Part shown: piece after piece, positions 1-7,899 of the stretch | Numbering within the stretch: position 1 is the first letter of the stretch | How the letters are laid out: every line of letters starts with the position of its first letter | Assembly (NCBI RefSeq): GCF_900141705.1 | Contig: NZ_FQYM01000006.1 | Span: 1 to 64,000 of the forward strand | Direction of reading: 5' to 3' | Length of the DNA stretch: 64,000 nucleotides | From: Fibrobacter sp. UWP2 | GTDB taxonomy: Bacteria; Fibrobacterota; Fibrobacteria; Fibrobacterales; Fibrobacteraceae | The notes under the pieces: generated by a model | Told to the model about the DNA's origin: nothing | Database searches by the model: none | Seen by the model: only the letters and a program-made list of their open reading frames with translations | Position numbers and translations under genes: made by a program

Positions 1-123
1 AAAAGAGCATGAAACTACTTGACAATGAAGCGCTAATAGCCTAGATTTACACCAGTTGGAGACCTGGATTTTCAACTAAAAAAGGGACAAATTCGAAATT
101 TCAAGTATATTAACACATCTTAT

Positions 124-648
124 TTGCCAGTTGCGTTGTTTACGAAATGTTATACGGAAAGACCCACAATTCTTTTTATTGGAAGCTGTTACGATGACAA
201 TTCTTTACTTCAAGAAGACCCTGTTCTTTGTATGAAAAGCGGTGCTATATTCCCGTATGAAGAAAGATCTTATTTTGAAGAAAAAGAACGAATTAGAAGT
301 TTTTCTGGGAAAAGGGACGAAATGTTCATATCCAAGATTAAAATGCTCAAAAAAGATTGGTGGAAATATTTCTCTGGTTTTGTTGAATATTGGGATCAGG
401 TCTTTGATATTATAAATCCGCATATCGTTATTATTGAAGATAGTATTTTTGAAAATGTTTTGAATGAATTAGAAGTTTCTAATAATAAAATTTCCATTCT
501 TGGAATAGAGTATCCATATTATTTGTTAAGTGAATTAGATAATCGAAAAAAGGAAATTGAATGTTTGGCAAATAAACCATATAGAGGAAAACAACTTCTG
601 TTGATTCTAGATAAAGAAGACATTGAAAAGTGGTTGAAAATGCAATGA
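124..648 (+). CDS. Hypothetical protein, start uncertain
   Basis: I do not recognise this 174-residue protein. It is AT-rich, acidic and soluble-looking, with no signal peptide or membrane segment; a hydrophobic strand (ILFIGSCYDD) lies near the N-terminus. The only conventional start is TTG at 124, without a clear ribosome site. The frame stays open upstream to 40 and is blocked by tandem stops at 34-39, so the gene may be 5'-truncated or frameshifted. Its TGA overlaps the ATG of the next gene (ATGA), so the two are translationally coupled and probably work together. Base composition differs from the core genes, suggesting transfer. Confidence 0.5.
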   Translation: MPVALFTKCYTERPTILFIGSCYDDNSLLQEDPVLCMKSGAIFPYEERSYFEEKERIRSFSGKRDEMFISKIKMLKKDWWKYFSGFVEYWDQVFDIINPHIVIIEDSIFENVLNELEVSNNKISILGIEYPYYLLSELDNRKKEIECLANKPYRGKQLLLILDKEDIEKWLKMQ

Positions 649-1415
649 AAGAACTTCTCTCCATAGACTTGTCAAACTATTGTTCCAAGCGTTGCTCGTT
701 CTGCTATAACCACAGCAATCCTGAAGGTGCAATAATGTGGAAACCTGCGGAGGTAATTGATTTTGCCTCCGATTGTGTAAAAAATGGAATCAAGGCAGTT
801 TCTTTAGGTGGTGGGGAACCTTTTGAGTATGAAGGCATTTTTAAAATAATGGATGCTCTTTATCCAATAACCTATTTAAGTGTGACGTCAAATGGGCTTC
901 CGCTTTTGAAAAGGGATGTCTTTGAAAAATTGTTGAAGCATAGCCCCGATAAAATTCATTTGACGATACATAATCCAGATAATCAGAAAGAAGTGATTAG
1001 AGTGATTGAACAAGTCGTTGAATTGAGTAAAACAAAAATTAAGCCCGGTGTAAATCTTTTGGTTTCTTCGTATTGTATTGCGGAATGTCAAGAGGTTTAT
1101 GCAAAACTTTTAGAAACTCTGCAATCAAATCAAATTATTCTAATTCCGAAACGATTCGGTGATACTCCTACGGCAAAGCAAATGGCTTTTGTTGCAAATG
1201 GCAAACCATTCCAAAGTCCGTCTTGTTTGTTAAAATGCGAAATCCCTTCAAAATTTGTGTCGGTGTCTTGGGACAAGAAAGTCAATCACTGCAGCTATGC
1301 TGGTGGAAAAGAACCTTTGCGAACCCTTGATTATGCTGGGCTTGTAGACGCATTGAAACGGGTTGTTTTTAGCAACTGCTCTAAAAGAATTAATCTACAT
1401 AGCCAAACTGAATGA
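645..1415 (+). CDS. Radical SAM domain protein
   Basis: Radical SAM enzyme of about 256 residues. The cluster motif CSKRCSFC (CX3CX2C) lies near residues 13-20, followed by the SAM-binding GGGEP motif near residue 56. An N-terminal radical SAM barrel fits residues 5-190. The C-terminal part holds further cysteines (CLLKC, HCSYAGG, SNC) that could bind an auxiliary cluster. The start at 645 is chosen because it forms an ATGA overlap with the preceding stop; a GTG at 630 is possible. Substrate is unknown. A peptide- or nucleoside-modifying role is conceivable, but no precursor peptide can be firmly named. Confidence 0.75.
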   Translation: MKELLSIDLSNYCSKRCSFCYNHSNPEGAIMWKPAEVIDFASDCVKNGIKAVSLGGGEPFEYEGIFKIMDALYPITYLSVTSNGLPLLKRDVFEKLLKHSPDKIHLTIHNPDNQKEVIRVIEQVVELSKTKIKPGVNLLVSSYCIAECQEVYAKLLETLQSNQIILIPKRFGDTPTAKQMAFVANGKPFQSPSCLLKCEIPSKFVSVSWDKKVNHCSYAGGKEPLRTLDYAGLVDALKRVVFSNCSKRINLHSQTE

Positions 1416-1530
1416 GAAAAAGAGTTTTATCATTCTTTTAATGTAATTATATTGTATTATGTGGACGGAGAGTCCCTGTCAAAGATTCAGCGTTCTATGT
1501 CAAATCCGGCGCAACTTTTCATTTTAGAAT

Positions 1531-2388
1531 TTACACAACCAAATCTAAAGGCAAATCACTGATATCCTTCAGTCGCTTTCCTTTAATAAGTACATCCAAA
1601 AGTTCTTTGGAATCTTCAGCCCCACTTTTCTCAACGGCTTCGATTAACTCGTAGAGAGCGAAGTGATACATGCAATCAATATCGCCTGTGCCTAATGCAA
1701 GGGAAGCTAAACGCCCTGGCATCGGCTCGCCGGTGACGACCACAATATGTGGAAGATGTCCTTTTCTGTTTCTAATTAAACCTAGCGCTTCAGTTCTGCT
1801 ATTTTGCGCACGATCGCTTCTCATTGTCCATTTTGCAGAAATAGAAGCATGAAGAATCGGCAATCCTCCGGTTTCCTTTCTGATATAGGCCATTTTTGCA
1901 GTAGTATTGTCAACAATCAGCAGGTTTTTGTTGATTTCAGAATCGTCAATGGCATCTTGATAAATTACCACATCCGGCGCAACCATGTAGTCATTACCCA
2001 TGCTTGCTGCTAGTTTGGCGTCTTTCTCGGTCAATTCGCTGAGATATTCCAAATGCTCGTATTGGACAAAACTGCTTGTCTTTATAGAATTGCGATTTCC
2101 AAGCTTTATAATATGCCAATTCCCTGGTCGTAAATTCTGCAACTTCGGGAAAGTGGCTTCCAAGAATTCCATGTTTACGAGTTCAAACTTAGCACCCGCT
2201 GTTTGGCCGACTGCTTTTTCAGCCGTTTCCGCCATTAATGCCTGCGCTATTCCATTTGCAATGGTGATGGATAACTTGGAGGATTTGTCGGCATTGCTCG
2301 GGACGCCGTCTTTGTCAATGGTTAAAACGCCTTTCTCTAAAAGGGCCTTATGATACTTTTTTCGCTCGATAGCAAGCAACGCTTCCAT
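1531..2388 (-). CDS. NgoMIV-like type IIF restriction endonuclease
   Basis: Strong full-length resemblance to NgoMIV, a tetrameric type IIF enzyme that cuts GCCGGC. The 285 residues match NgoMIV in length and motif order: an acidic residue at E69, the metal-binding PD at 138-139, SISAK at 182-186 (catalytic K186), E200, the RNRKG/LPHIVVVTGEP block, and the near-identical C-terminus GKRLKDISDLPLDL. All expected catalytic residues are present, so it should be active. Recognition of GCCGGC is inferred from family. The start lies 41 bp inside the 3' end of the upstream methyltransferase gene, so the pair is co-transcribed with the methylase first, which protects the host. Confidence 0.93.
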   Translation of the reverse strand: MEALLAIERKKYHKALLEKGVLTIDKDGVPSNADKSSKLSITIANGIAQALMAETAEKAVGQTAGAKFELVNMEFLEATFPKLQNLRPGNWHIIKLGNRNSIKTSSFVQYEHLEYLSELTEKDAKLAASMGNDYMVAPDVVIYQDAIDDSEINKNLLIVDNTTAKMAYIRKETGGLPILHASISAKWTMRSDRAQNSRTEALGLIRNRKGHLPHIVVVTGEPMPGRLASLALGTGDIDCMYHFALYELIEAVEKSGAEDSKELLDVLIKGKRLKDISDLPLDLVV

Positions 2389-3367
2389 TTTCCAAAGTCT
2401 CCTTGATTTGTAGGCCTACCGCCATCGCTACCGGGGGTGGGAACGCATTTCCAATCATTCGACAAGCCGCCGTTTTCCTTGGACCGAAGTCCCAGTTGTC
2501 GGGAAAACCTTGTATGCGGGCGATCATTCGAGGGGTGAGTCGAGGCATTCCTTTGAAATCAGGCAACGGAGCTTCGTTCGCTACACTAATGCCGTCAACG
2601 CCTAACTCAGCCCATGCTCTGCGAGCGCGAGCGGGCCCCAAATCTGGACCGCCATGCTTTTTTGAACCACCGACGATGGTTGGAGCAATTGTATTGGCAT
2701 GCGAAATCCATTTGTCGGCATATTTCCATCCATTTGCCTTCATTAAGTCAGCAAGTGTTTGGCCTACACTAGAAGTTTTGTTTGGACATGGAGTTGGATA
2801 ATGAAATTCTGCTTCTATGTCGTTGCGTATGCCAACAATAATAATGCGCGGGCGCAATTGTGGGACTCCGTAATCAGAAGCGTTCAGGAGTTTTATTTGT
2901 ACATCGTACCCAAGAGCCCGGATTTTCCTTAAAATCGTTTTTCGATAATCATCGAATTTGGGATCCAAAAAACCTCGAACGTTTTCAAGCATGACTGCTT
3001 TGGGATTTATTTCCCTGATCAAACGCAGTGCTTCAGGGAACAAATCTCTTTCGTCGTTTTTTCCGAGTTGTTTTCCGGCTACGGAAAATGGGGGGCATGG
3101 AACGCCACCTGCGAGAAGGTCTATTTGGTTATGAAAAGGGATGCCTGAAAAATCCTTCACATCTGAACAGATGACATTCCAGTCTTTTCGATTATTTTTT
3201 AAAATGGAACAATAATCGCTTTCATATTCCACAAGGGCGACATGTTCAAAACCTGCCATCGACAAACCGAGAGCTTGTCCTCCCGCTCCTGCACAGATTT
3301 CTATACAATTCAAAGCGATATCTCCTGTTTCATGAAGGCCGATTGGTGTACTATCTATTTTAAGCAT
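2348..3367 (-). CDS. DNA (cytosine-5) methyltransferase of the R-M pair
   Basis: C5-cytosine methyltransferase of 339 residues. Motif I is EICAGAGGQALG near residue 23, motif IV carries the catalytic Cys in GGVPCPPFS near residue 95, motif VI is ENV, motif VIII contains QLRPRIIIVG, and the C-terminal motifs IX/X include GNAFPPPVA. The variable region between VIII and IX is the target-recognition domain. It transfers methyl from SAM to a cytosine in the site cut by its partner (GCCGGC by inference). It is AT-rich like the endonuclease, in keeping with horizontal acquisition. Confidence 0.93.
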   Translation of the reverse strand: MLKIDSTPIGLHETGDIALNCIEICAGAGGQALGLSMAGFEHVALVEYESDYCSILKNNRKDWNVICSDVKDFSGIPFHNQIDLLAGGVPCPPFSVAGKQLGKNDERDLFPEALRLIREINPKAVMLENVRGFLDPKFDDYRKTILRKIRALGYDVQIKLLNASDYGVPQLRPRIIIVGIRNDIEAEFHYPTPCPNKTSSVGQTLADLMKANGWKYADKWISHANTIAPTIVGGSKKHGGPDLGPARARRAWAELGVDGISVANEAPLPDFKGMPRLTPRMIARIQGFPDNWDFGPRKTAACRMIGNAFPPPVAMAVGLQIKETLENGSVACYRAKKVS

Positions 3368-3613
3368 ATAATATAATTCTTTTGTGAATGGAAGTGTGTG
3401 GGTAAAGTCAAAAAAAATTGATTCGTCCTCTAGATGCGGTTAAAAAGTGCCTGATTTGTAATATAACAAATCGTTTTGTCACAAAATGACATTTTGCAAA
3501 AAAGATAAAATTTTTCGCGTTAGGGATAGTGACCCCTTGGGGCGGCGCTGAGGCGCCGTTTTAGGAGGCGGGCGTCGAGCGAAGCGAATACGGCGCCCCT
3601 AAAATATAGCCCG
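3368..3613. other. Intergenic region upstream of the R-M operon, hairpin-rich
   Basis: No gene seen. The part nearest the methyltransferase is AT-rich and should hold the leftward R-M promoter. Composition switches abruptly to GC-rich near 3530, where a perfect 6-bp hairpin (CGGCGC, loop TGAG, GCGCCG) lies at 3543-3558. This marks the border between the AT-rich island and the thrS remnants. Confidence 0.5.
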
Positions 3614-4462
3614 ACCGCACATATATGTGTGGGAACGCCCAAAAGACCAATATGCGAAGTGGCTGACTTCTGCGCCCTCGTGAAGGAAAAGTGTGCAAGC
3701 CGAGTGTCGCGACAAAATGCTTGCATTTTGGCATGACCGAGGCGCAGCCGCGGACGCCAAAGGCGTCAAATCTACCACGACTTCGGTTTCGACGATATCG
3801 TGGTGAAGTTCTCCACCCGCCCGGAAAAGCGCGTGGGTTCTGACGAAATCTGGGACAAGGCTGAAGCCGCCCTCGCCGAAGCCACCAAGCTCGCTGGCCT
3901 CGACTACATTTTGAACCCGGGTGAAGGTGCCTTCTATGGCCCGAAGCTCGAATTCACGCTGAAGGATAGCCTCGGTCGTGACTGGCAGTGCGGTACCATC
4001 CAGGTGGACTTCAACCTCCCGCAGCGTCTGGGTGCCGAGTATGTCGGCAAGGACAACCAGAAGCACATTCCGGTGATGTTGCACCGCGCAGCAGTTGGTT
4101 CCATCGAACGCTTCCTCGGCATTTTGATTGAAGAATTCATGGGCGATTTCCCGCTGTGGCTCGCTCCGGTGCAGGCCCGCGTGCTCCCGATTTCCGAGAA
4201 GTTCGTCGACTACGCGAAGCAGGTCGAGAAGGAACTCGTGAACGCCGGCGTCCGCGTGGAAGTGGATGAGTCGAATGAGAAACTTGGCTACAAGATCCGC
4301 CAGTGCGAATTGCAGAAGATTCCGTACAAGATTATTGTAGGCGAAAAGGAACAGGCTGAAGGTCTCATCGCTGTCAACAAGAGAAAGGAAGGCGACAAGG
4401 GTCAGATGACTGTCGCCCAGTTCCTCGAAATGACCGCTGATGACAGAAAAGTCGTCCGCTAG
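3614..4462 (+). pseudogene. thrS: 3' fragment of threonyl-tRNA synthetase gene, interrupted
   Basis: Encodes the C-terminal third of ThrS. It begins with a weak match around AHI and EVADFCALVKE, is broken by an 81-bp repeat, and resumes at IYHDFGFDD. From there it runs through the class II motif 3 region (HRAAVGSIERFLGILIEEF) and the anticodon-binding domain to the stop. The N-terminal two thirds (TGS, editing domain, motifs 1 and 2) are absent and the inserted repeat carries an in-frame TGA, so it cannot make an active synthetase. An intact thrS must lie elsewhere. A Rho-independent terminator follows directly, as expected for the native gene end. Confidence 0.88.
3689..3769. repeat. 81-bp two-hairpin repeat element inside thrS fragment
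   Basis: The insertion splits the ThrS codons for VKE and IYHDF and is exactly 81 bp, so it preserves the frame although it now carries a TGA. It contains a perfect 18-nt palindrome CAAAATGCTTGCATTTTG at 3713-3730 and a second hairpin GACGCC-AAA-GGCGTC near the 3' end. The conserved parts AAGCCGAGYGTCGCGAC and GGCATGACCGAGGCG are shared with the element at 4540-4622, while the hairpin stems differ. Confidence 0.75.
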
Positions 4463-4484
4463 TCAATAACCGATACTATTTATT

Positions 4485-4517
4485 AACGTAGGTTCCTTTG
4501 AGCCTACGTTTTTTTGT
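4485..4517 (+). terminator. Rho-independent terminator of thrS fragment
   Basis: AACGTAGG pairs with GCCTACGTT across a short loop, followed by a run of seven T. It sits 23 bp after the thrS stop. The next bases already belong to a second thrS tail, so the 3' end of thrS has been duplicated in tandem. Confidence 0.85.
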
Positions 4518-4688
4518 GCGTAAGCGTAAGGAAGGCGATTACCGCCCAAGCCGAGCGTCGCGACGGGGTGCTTGCACACCGGCATGACCGAGGCGAGCGG
4601 GAAGGACTCCGTAGGAGTCCCCAAGGGTTCCATGAAGGTTGCCGACTTCCTCAAGATGACGGAAGAAGACCGCAAGGTTGTGCGGTAA
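4516..4688 (+). pseudogene. thrS: Second, shorter thrS 3'-end fragment
   Basis: Encodes RKRKEGD, then an inserted repeat, then KGSMKVADFLKMTEEDRKVVR and a stop. This matches the last residues of the first fragment (KRKEGDKGQMTVAQFLEMTADDRKVVR region) with many codon differences. The insertion of about 83 bp shifts the frame. Nothing functional can be made. The divergence suggests an ancestral duplicate or import of a foreign thrS tail, not a recent tandem copy. Confidence 0.8.
4540..4622. repeat. Two-hairpin repeat element, second copy
   Basis: Shares AAGCCGAGCGTCGCGAC and GGCATGACCGAGGCG with the element at 3689-3769. The first hairpin is CGGGGTGC-TT-GCACACCG (one mismatch) and the second is GGACTCC-GTA-GGAGTCC. 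Stem sequences differ from the other copy while the ability to pair is kept, indicating that the structure is what is conserved. Confidence 0.7.
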
Positions 4689-4696
4689 AGTTCACT

Positions 4697-4740
4697 GAGC
4701 TTGCCGAAGTGAGCGCCGATTCGGTCGGTTCGGCAGGCTC
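4697..4740. repeat. Inverted repeat element after thrS tail
   Basis: GAGCTTGCCGAA at 4697-4708 pairs with TTCGGCAGGCTC at 4729-4740 (one G-U pair). The sequence resembles the short REP-like units built on GAGCCTGTCGAA, one of which also lies inside the element at 60283-60396. Confidence 0.55.
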
Positions 4741-4759
4741 ACCGACCTTAAATTTTAAA

Positions 4760-4790
4760 ACGCAGACTCAAATGAGCCTGCGTTTTTTTA
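4760..4790 (+). terminator. Terminator after second thrS tail
   Basis: ACGCAGACTCA pairs with TGAGCCTGCGT (one mismatch) followed by seven T. It may also serve the convergent metalloprotease gene ending at 4806. Confidence 0.8.
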
Positions 4791-4805
4791 AACGGTCATA
4801 AAAAC

Positions 4806-6713
4806 TTACTTCACGACTTCCAGATAAATGCCTTTGGGCAGATTGGGCAATACGCCAGATTCCGAGCGCTTGCCTACGGGCTGGCCCAGCACATTGAAGA
4901 TGCGGCTACCGGGGCTGCCCATTTTCGCTTTCTGGAGATTCGTAATCAAGGTGGTTTTGCCGTCGCCGATTGTCACCGTGATTTCGAAGGTAACCTGTTT
5001 GTTGCCATAAACAACAGCCTGCCGAATGACGAAGGTATCGCCGTCCTTGACCTTGTTCGGCATGTGGCCGATTTTCGTGGTCATGGTCGTGAGATCCACA
5101 TTGGAGAATACTACGCTGGCGCCGTTCGGGTCCCAGGCGACGATTCCGCCGTCCTTGTCAAACCAATGCCCAGAGCCCTCACCGGTGGTTTCGCTGTTGA
5201 GGGCGCCATCGGGTTCCACTCCGTAGAACTGAACTTTGTCTGCAATCTCGCTTTGCTGGACGCCCAGCGCCTTGGCGACATCAGAAGCTTTCAAGTCGAG
5301 TGTCACGGGAGCATAGTTGTCGCTAATCGGGAGCGACACGGCAAGAGCCACCTTTTGCACCTGGACTTCGACACTGCTAGAGCTCGACGGAGGCACAACA
5401 GAACTTGATGACACGGGCAGTGCGGAGCAGTTCTCCCCAATGCAGAAGGTCACTGTTTCGCCGGGAGTCCCGACATCCGTGAGTTTCAATCCGGTTTTGT
5501 CGCCGTTGTACCAGCGGATAGCGGGGTACGCGTCATCCGAAAAACTCGAATAGGTCCCGCTTTTGAAGAAGGCGTTGGCATCGCTTCCCGGACTCGGCCA
5601 CTGATCGGCGACGTTATCGTTCGACTTGCCGGCGGAATTCGCATGCACGATTCTCAGCTCGAGTTTGTCCGAAGCGGAGTTGCCAGAAATTGAAAAATCG
5701 TAATGTTGCATCAGGAGTCCGCTTCCTTTGAGGACTTTGTTGCGCCCGGTGTTCCGCACATACGACCACACCAAACCTTCTTTGTCGGGCCTTGCGGGGT
5801 TCTTGTAGCGGTAGCAGAATTCGCCGGGCTTCGTGGTTTCGAGGCTCACGTCATCGCTAGTCACGTCCACAAACGGGATCCAGCCCTGGTCCGCACGGTA
5901 GAAGTCGTTTATTGCCACCGGGTTCAAATCGTTCGCGCGGTTCCCCATGGTGCAGTAGTCGCCGTACCAGTAAAGATCCGGCCAGCCAAAAATCATGTGT
6001 CCGGATTCATGTACAAAAACGTAAATGGAGAATTTGCCCGGCATATCCGTCATCTGGTGATGCGTGAGCTTGACGCCGTCACGCCTCTCGGAAGACCATC
6101 CGGAATGCGGCCAAAGCCCCTGCCCCCACGTTTGCCCGGCGCCGGCATACACGATGTTAATGGCCTCGGTAGTTCCGTCCTTGTCGTTGTCGTAGCGCGA
6201 GAAATCCACTTGCGGGTCAAAATACTCAAAGACTTCCTTCATGAGCACATCCGATCCCGAATAGCCTTCCTGGCTTTCGTACCAGGACTTGGGATGCTGC
6301 GCGCGGTACCAGCCATAGACTTCGTTTGTCAAATCCAGTTGCCCGTTGGAAACGTCCAAATAGTAGTCGCGGACGGAGCCGTTGCAACCGTCCCTGTTGA
6401 AGCCTTCCTTGTTCAGCCAGTCTTTGACCTCGTCTACGGTGACGGGCGCGGTCTTGTCCGAGAAATCCACGAGAAGCGTGAGGCTGTAGATTTTCCCCTT
6501 GGGGGCGGCAAAGTGGCTTTTCGTTTGCGTCGCCACCGTCCTGAAAAGGGTGTGCCCATTGCCTACGGGCACATTTCCGCGGCTATTGTCGAACGAGGGC
6601 ATCGCCTCGGCGGGCCAGGATTCCACACGTTTGCCTTGATATACGATGTCGGCAAAAAGCATGGTTGGGAGTAGCAAAAACAACAGGCTAAAAAGCCGAA
6701 TTCTAGATCTCAT
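4806..6713 (-). CDS. Secreted M6-family metalloprotease with C-terminal sorting-like module
   Basis: Secreted zinc protease of about 635 residues. A signal peptide (RIRLFSLLFLLLPTMLFA) is followed by the M6 catalytic domain with the zinc motif HESGH at about residues 235-239 and GWPDLY just after. A poly-serine/proline linker lies near residue 440, then a beta-rich module of about 120 residues. The C-terminal 40 residues (FNVLGQPVGKR...LPKGIYLEVV) resemble T9SS-type sorting tails. ATG at 6713 is preferred over 6725 because GGAG lies six bases upstream of it. It probably degrades extracellular protein or trims the cell surface. Monocistronic, with the thrS tail converging on it. Confidence 0.88.
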   Translation of the reverse strand: MRSRIRLFSLLFLLLPTMLFADIVYQGKRVESWPAEAMPSFDNSRGNVPVGNGHTLFRTVATQTKSHFAAPKGKIYSLTLLVDFSDKTAPVTVDEVKDWLNKEGFNRDGCNGSVRDYYLDVSNGQLDLTNEVYGWYRAQHPKSWYESQEGYSGSDVLMKEVFEYFDPQVDFSRYDNDKDGTTEAINIVYAGAGQTWGQGLWPHSGWSSERRDGVKLTHHQMTDMPGKFSIYVFVHESGHMIFGWPDLYWYGDYCTMGNRANDLNPVAINDFYRADQGWIPFVDVTSDDVSLETTKPGEFCYRYKNPARPDKEGLVWSYVRNTGRNKVLKGSGLLMQHYDFSISGNSASDKLELRIVHANSAGKSNDNVADQWPSPGSDANAFFKSGTYSSFSDDAYPAIRWYNGDKTGLKLTDVGTPGETVTFCIGENCSALPVSSSSVVPPSSSSSVEVQVQKVALAVSLPISDNYAPVTLDLKASDVAKALGVQQSEIADKVQFYGVEPDGALNSETTGEGSGHWFDKDGGIVAWDPNGASVVFSNVDLTTMTTKIGHMPNKVKDGDTFVIRQAVVYGNKQVTFEITVTIGDGKTTLITNLQKAKMGSPGSRIFNVLGQPVGKRSESGVLPNLPKGIYLEVVK

Positions 6714-6725
6714 ATCCAACTCCAT

Positions 6726-7014
6726 ACGTTTTCATCAGTAAAAATATACCGCCCGCCCCCAAAACACAACCTGCAACCCAAAGAATGTGTGTAAAAAACG
6801 TTTTTTTTCAAAAAAGTAGTTTGAAACCGAGGACATCTCCGATCAACCTCGAAATATGCTTTCCATAGCAAAATAGTAAGCATTTTCGTAAAAAAGTTCA
6901 GTTTTCTACCGTTTCTACTCTACGGGAAACCCCTAAAAATACCTACTTTGTACCCTATGAATTTTGCATAGGCAAGATTTTGCGAAACAGTTAAACAATA
7001 ACGCGTAAAAGAGT
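6726..7014. other. Divergent intergenic region (M6 protease / etfB)
   Basis: AT-rich, 289 bp, between divergently transcribed genes, so it must hold promoters for both. I see no unambiguous pair of -35/-10 boxes for etfB, only AT-rich candidates around 6940-6990, and no structured leader. Confidence 0.4.
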
Positions 7015-7896
7015 ATGAGTCTTAAAATCGTTGTGCTTGCTAAGCAAGTACCTGATACACGAAACGTGGGCCCCGATGCCATGACGGAGCAGGGAACCAT
7101 CAATCGTGCCGCATTGCCCGCGGTCTTCAACCCCGAAGACCTGAACGCCCTGGAGCAAGCCCTTCGTTTGAAGGACCAGTTCCCGGGTTCCACCATCTCT
7201 GTGCTGACGATGGGTCTCCCGAAGTCTGCCGAAGTCGTCCGCGAAGCTCTGTACCGCGGTGCCGACGAAGGTTTCGTGGTGACGGACCGCCCGCTCGGTG
7301 GTGCTGACACTCTCGCTACGAGCTACACGCTCGCCCAGGCCGTCAAGAAGATCGGCGACTACGACATCATTCTCGGTGGCCGCCAGGCTATCGACGGCGA
7401 TACCGCACAGGTCGGTCCGCAGATTGCAGAAAAGCTCGGCCTCACCCAGGTGACCTACGCCGAAGAAATTCTCTCCCTCGACGAAAAGGCCAAGAAGGTC
7501 GTGATCCGCCGCCACATCGACGGTGGCGTGGAAACGGTGGAAGCACCGCTCCCGCTGGTCGTGACCGTGAACGGAAGTGCGGCCCCGTGCCGTCCGCGCA
7601 ACGCAAAGCGCCTCATGAAGTTCAAGAACGCAACCGTGGTTGCCGAACGCAAGCCGGAAGACGCCGAAAAGTACGAAGCCCTCATCGCGAAGAAGCCCTA
7701 CCTGAACATTCCGCAGTGGGGTGCCGCCGACATCGACGCAGACCCTGCCCAAATCGGCAAGGCCGGTTCGCCGACGAACGTGAAGGCTGTCAAGAACATC
7801 GTGTTCAAGGCGAAGGAAAGCCGCACGCTCACCGCAAGCGACGCCGACGTCGAAGGACTTATCAAGGAACTTTTAGACGGGAAGATTATTGGCTAG
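7015..7896 (+). CDS. etfB: Electron transfer flavoprotein beta subunit
   Basis: Small subunit of the heterodimeric ETF that accepts electrons from acyl-CoA dehydrogenases; it carries AMP or a second FAD. The 293 residues show the family N-terminus (KIVVLAKQVPDT), the nucleotide-binding block GGADTLATSYTLAQA...ILGGRQAIDGDTAQVGPQIAE, and the loop ending RPRNAKRLMKFK. It is longer than mitochondrial EtfB, as in anaerobes. First gene of etfB-etfA-acyl-CoA dehydrogenase, with a 3-bp gap to etfA. Confidence 0.95.
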   Translation: MSLKIVVLAKQVPDTRNVGPDAMTEQGTINRAALPAVFNPEDLNALEQALRLKDQFPGSTISVLTMGLPKSAEVVREALYRGADEGFVVTDRPLGGADTLATSYTLAQAVKKIGDYDIILGGRQAIDGDTAQVGPQIAEKLGLTQVTYAEEILSLDEKAKKVVIRRHIDGGVETVEAPLPLVVTVNGSAAPCRPRNAKRLMKFKNATVVAERKPEDAEKYEALIAKKPYLNIPQWGAADIDADPAQIGKAGSPTNVKAVKNIVFKAKESRTLTASDADVEGLIKELLDGKIIG

Positions 7897-7899
7897 CCT

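Noticed and set aside
645-1415. Radical SAM gene as queE or a deazaguanine-modification (dpd) gene
   Set aside because: Length and C-terminal cysteines do not fit QueE and no other deazaguanine or dpd genes are present.
3799-4462. A free-standing anticodon-binding domain protein
   Set aside because: ThrS similarity continues upstream of the only start codon through the repeat insertion and no ribosome site precedes it, so it is a fragment.
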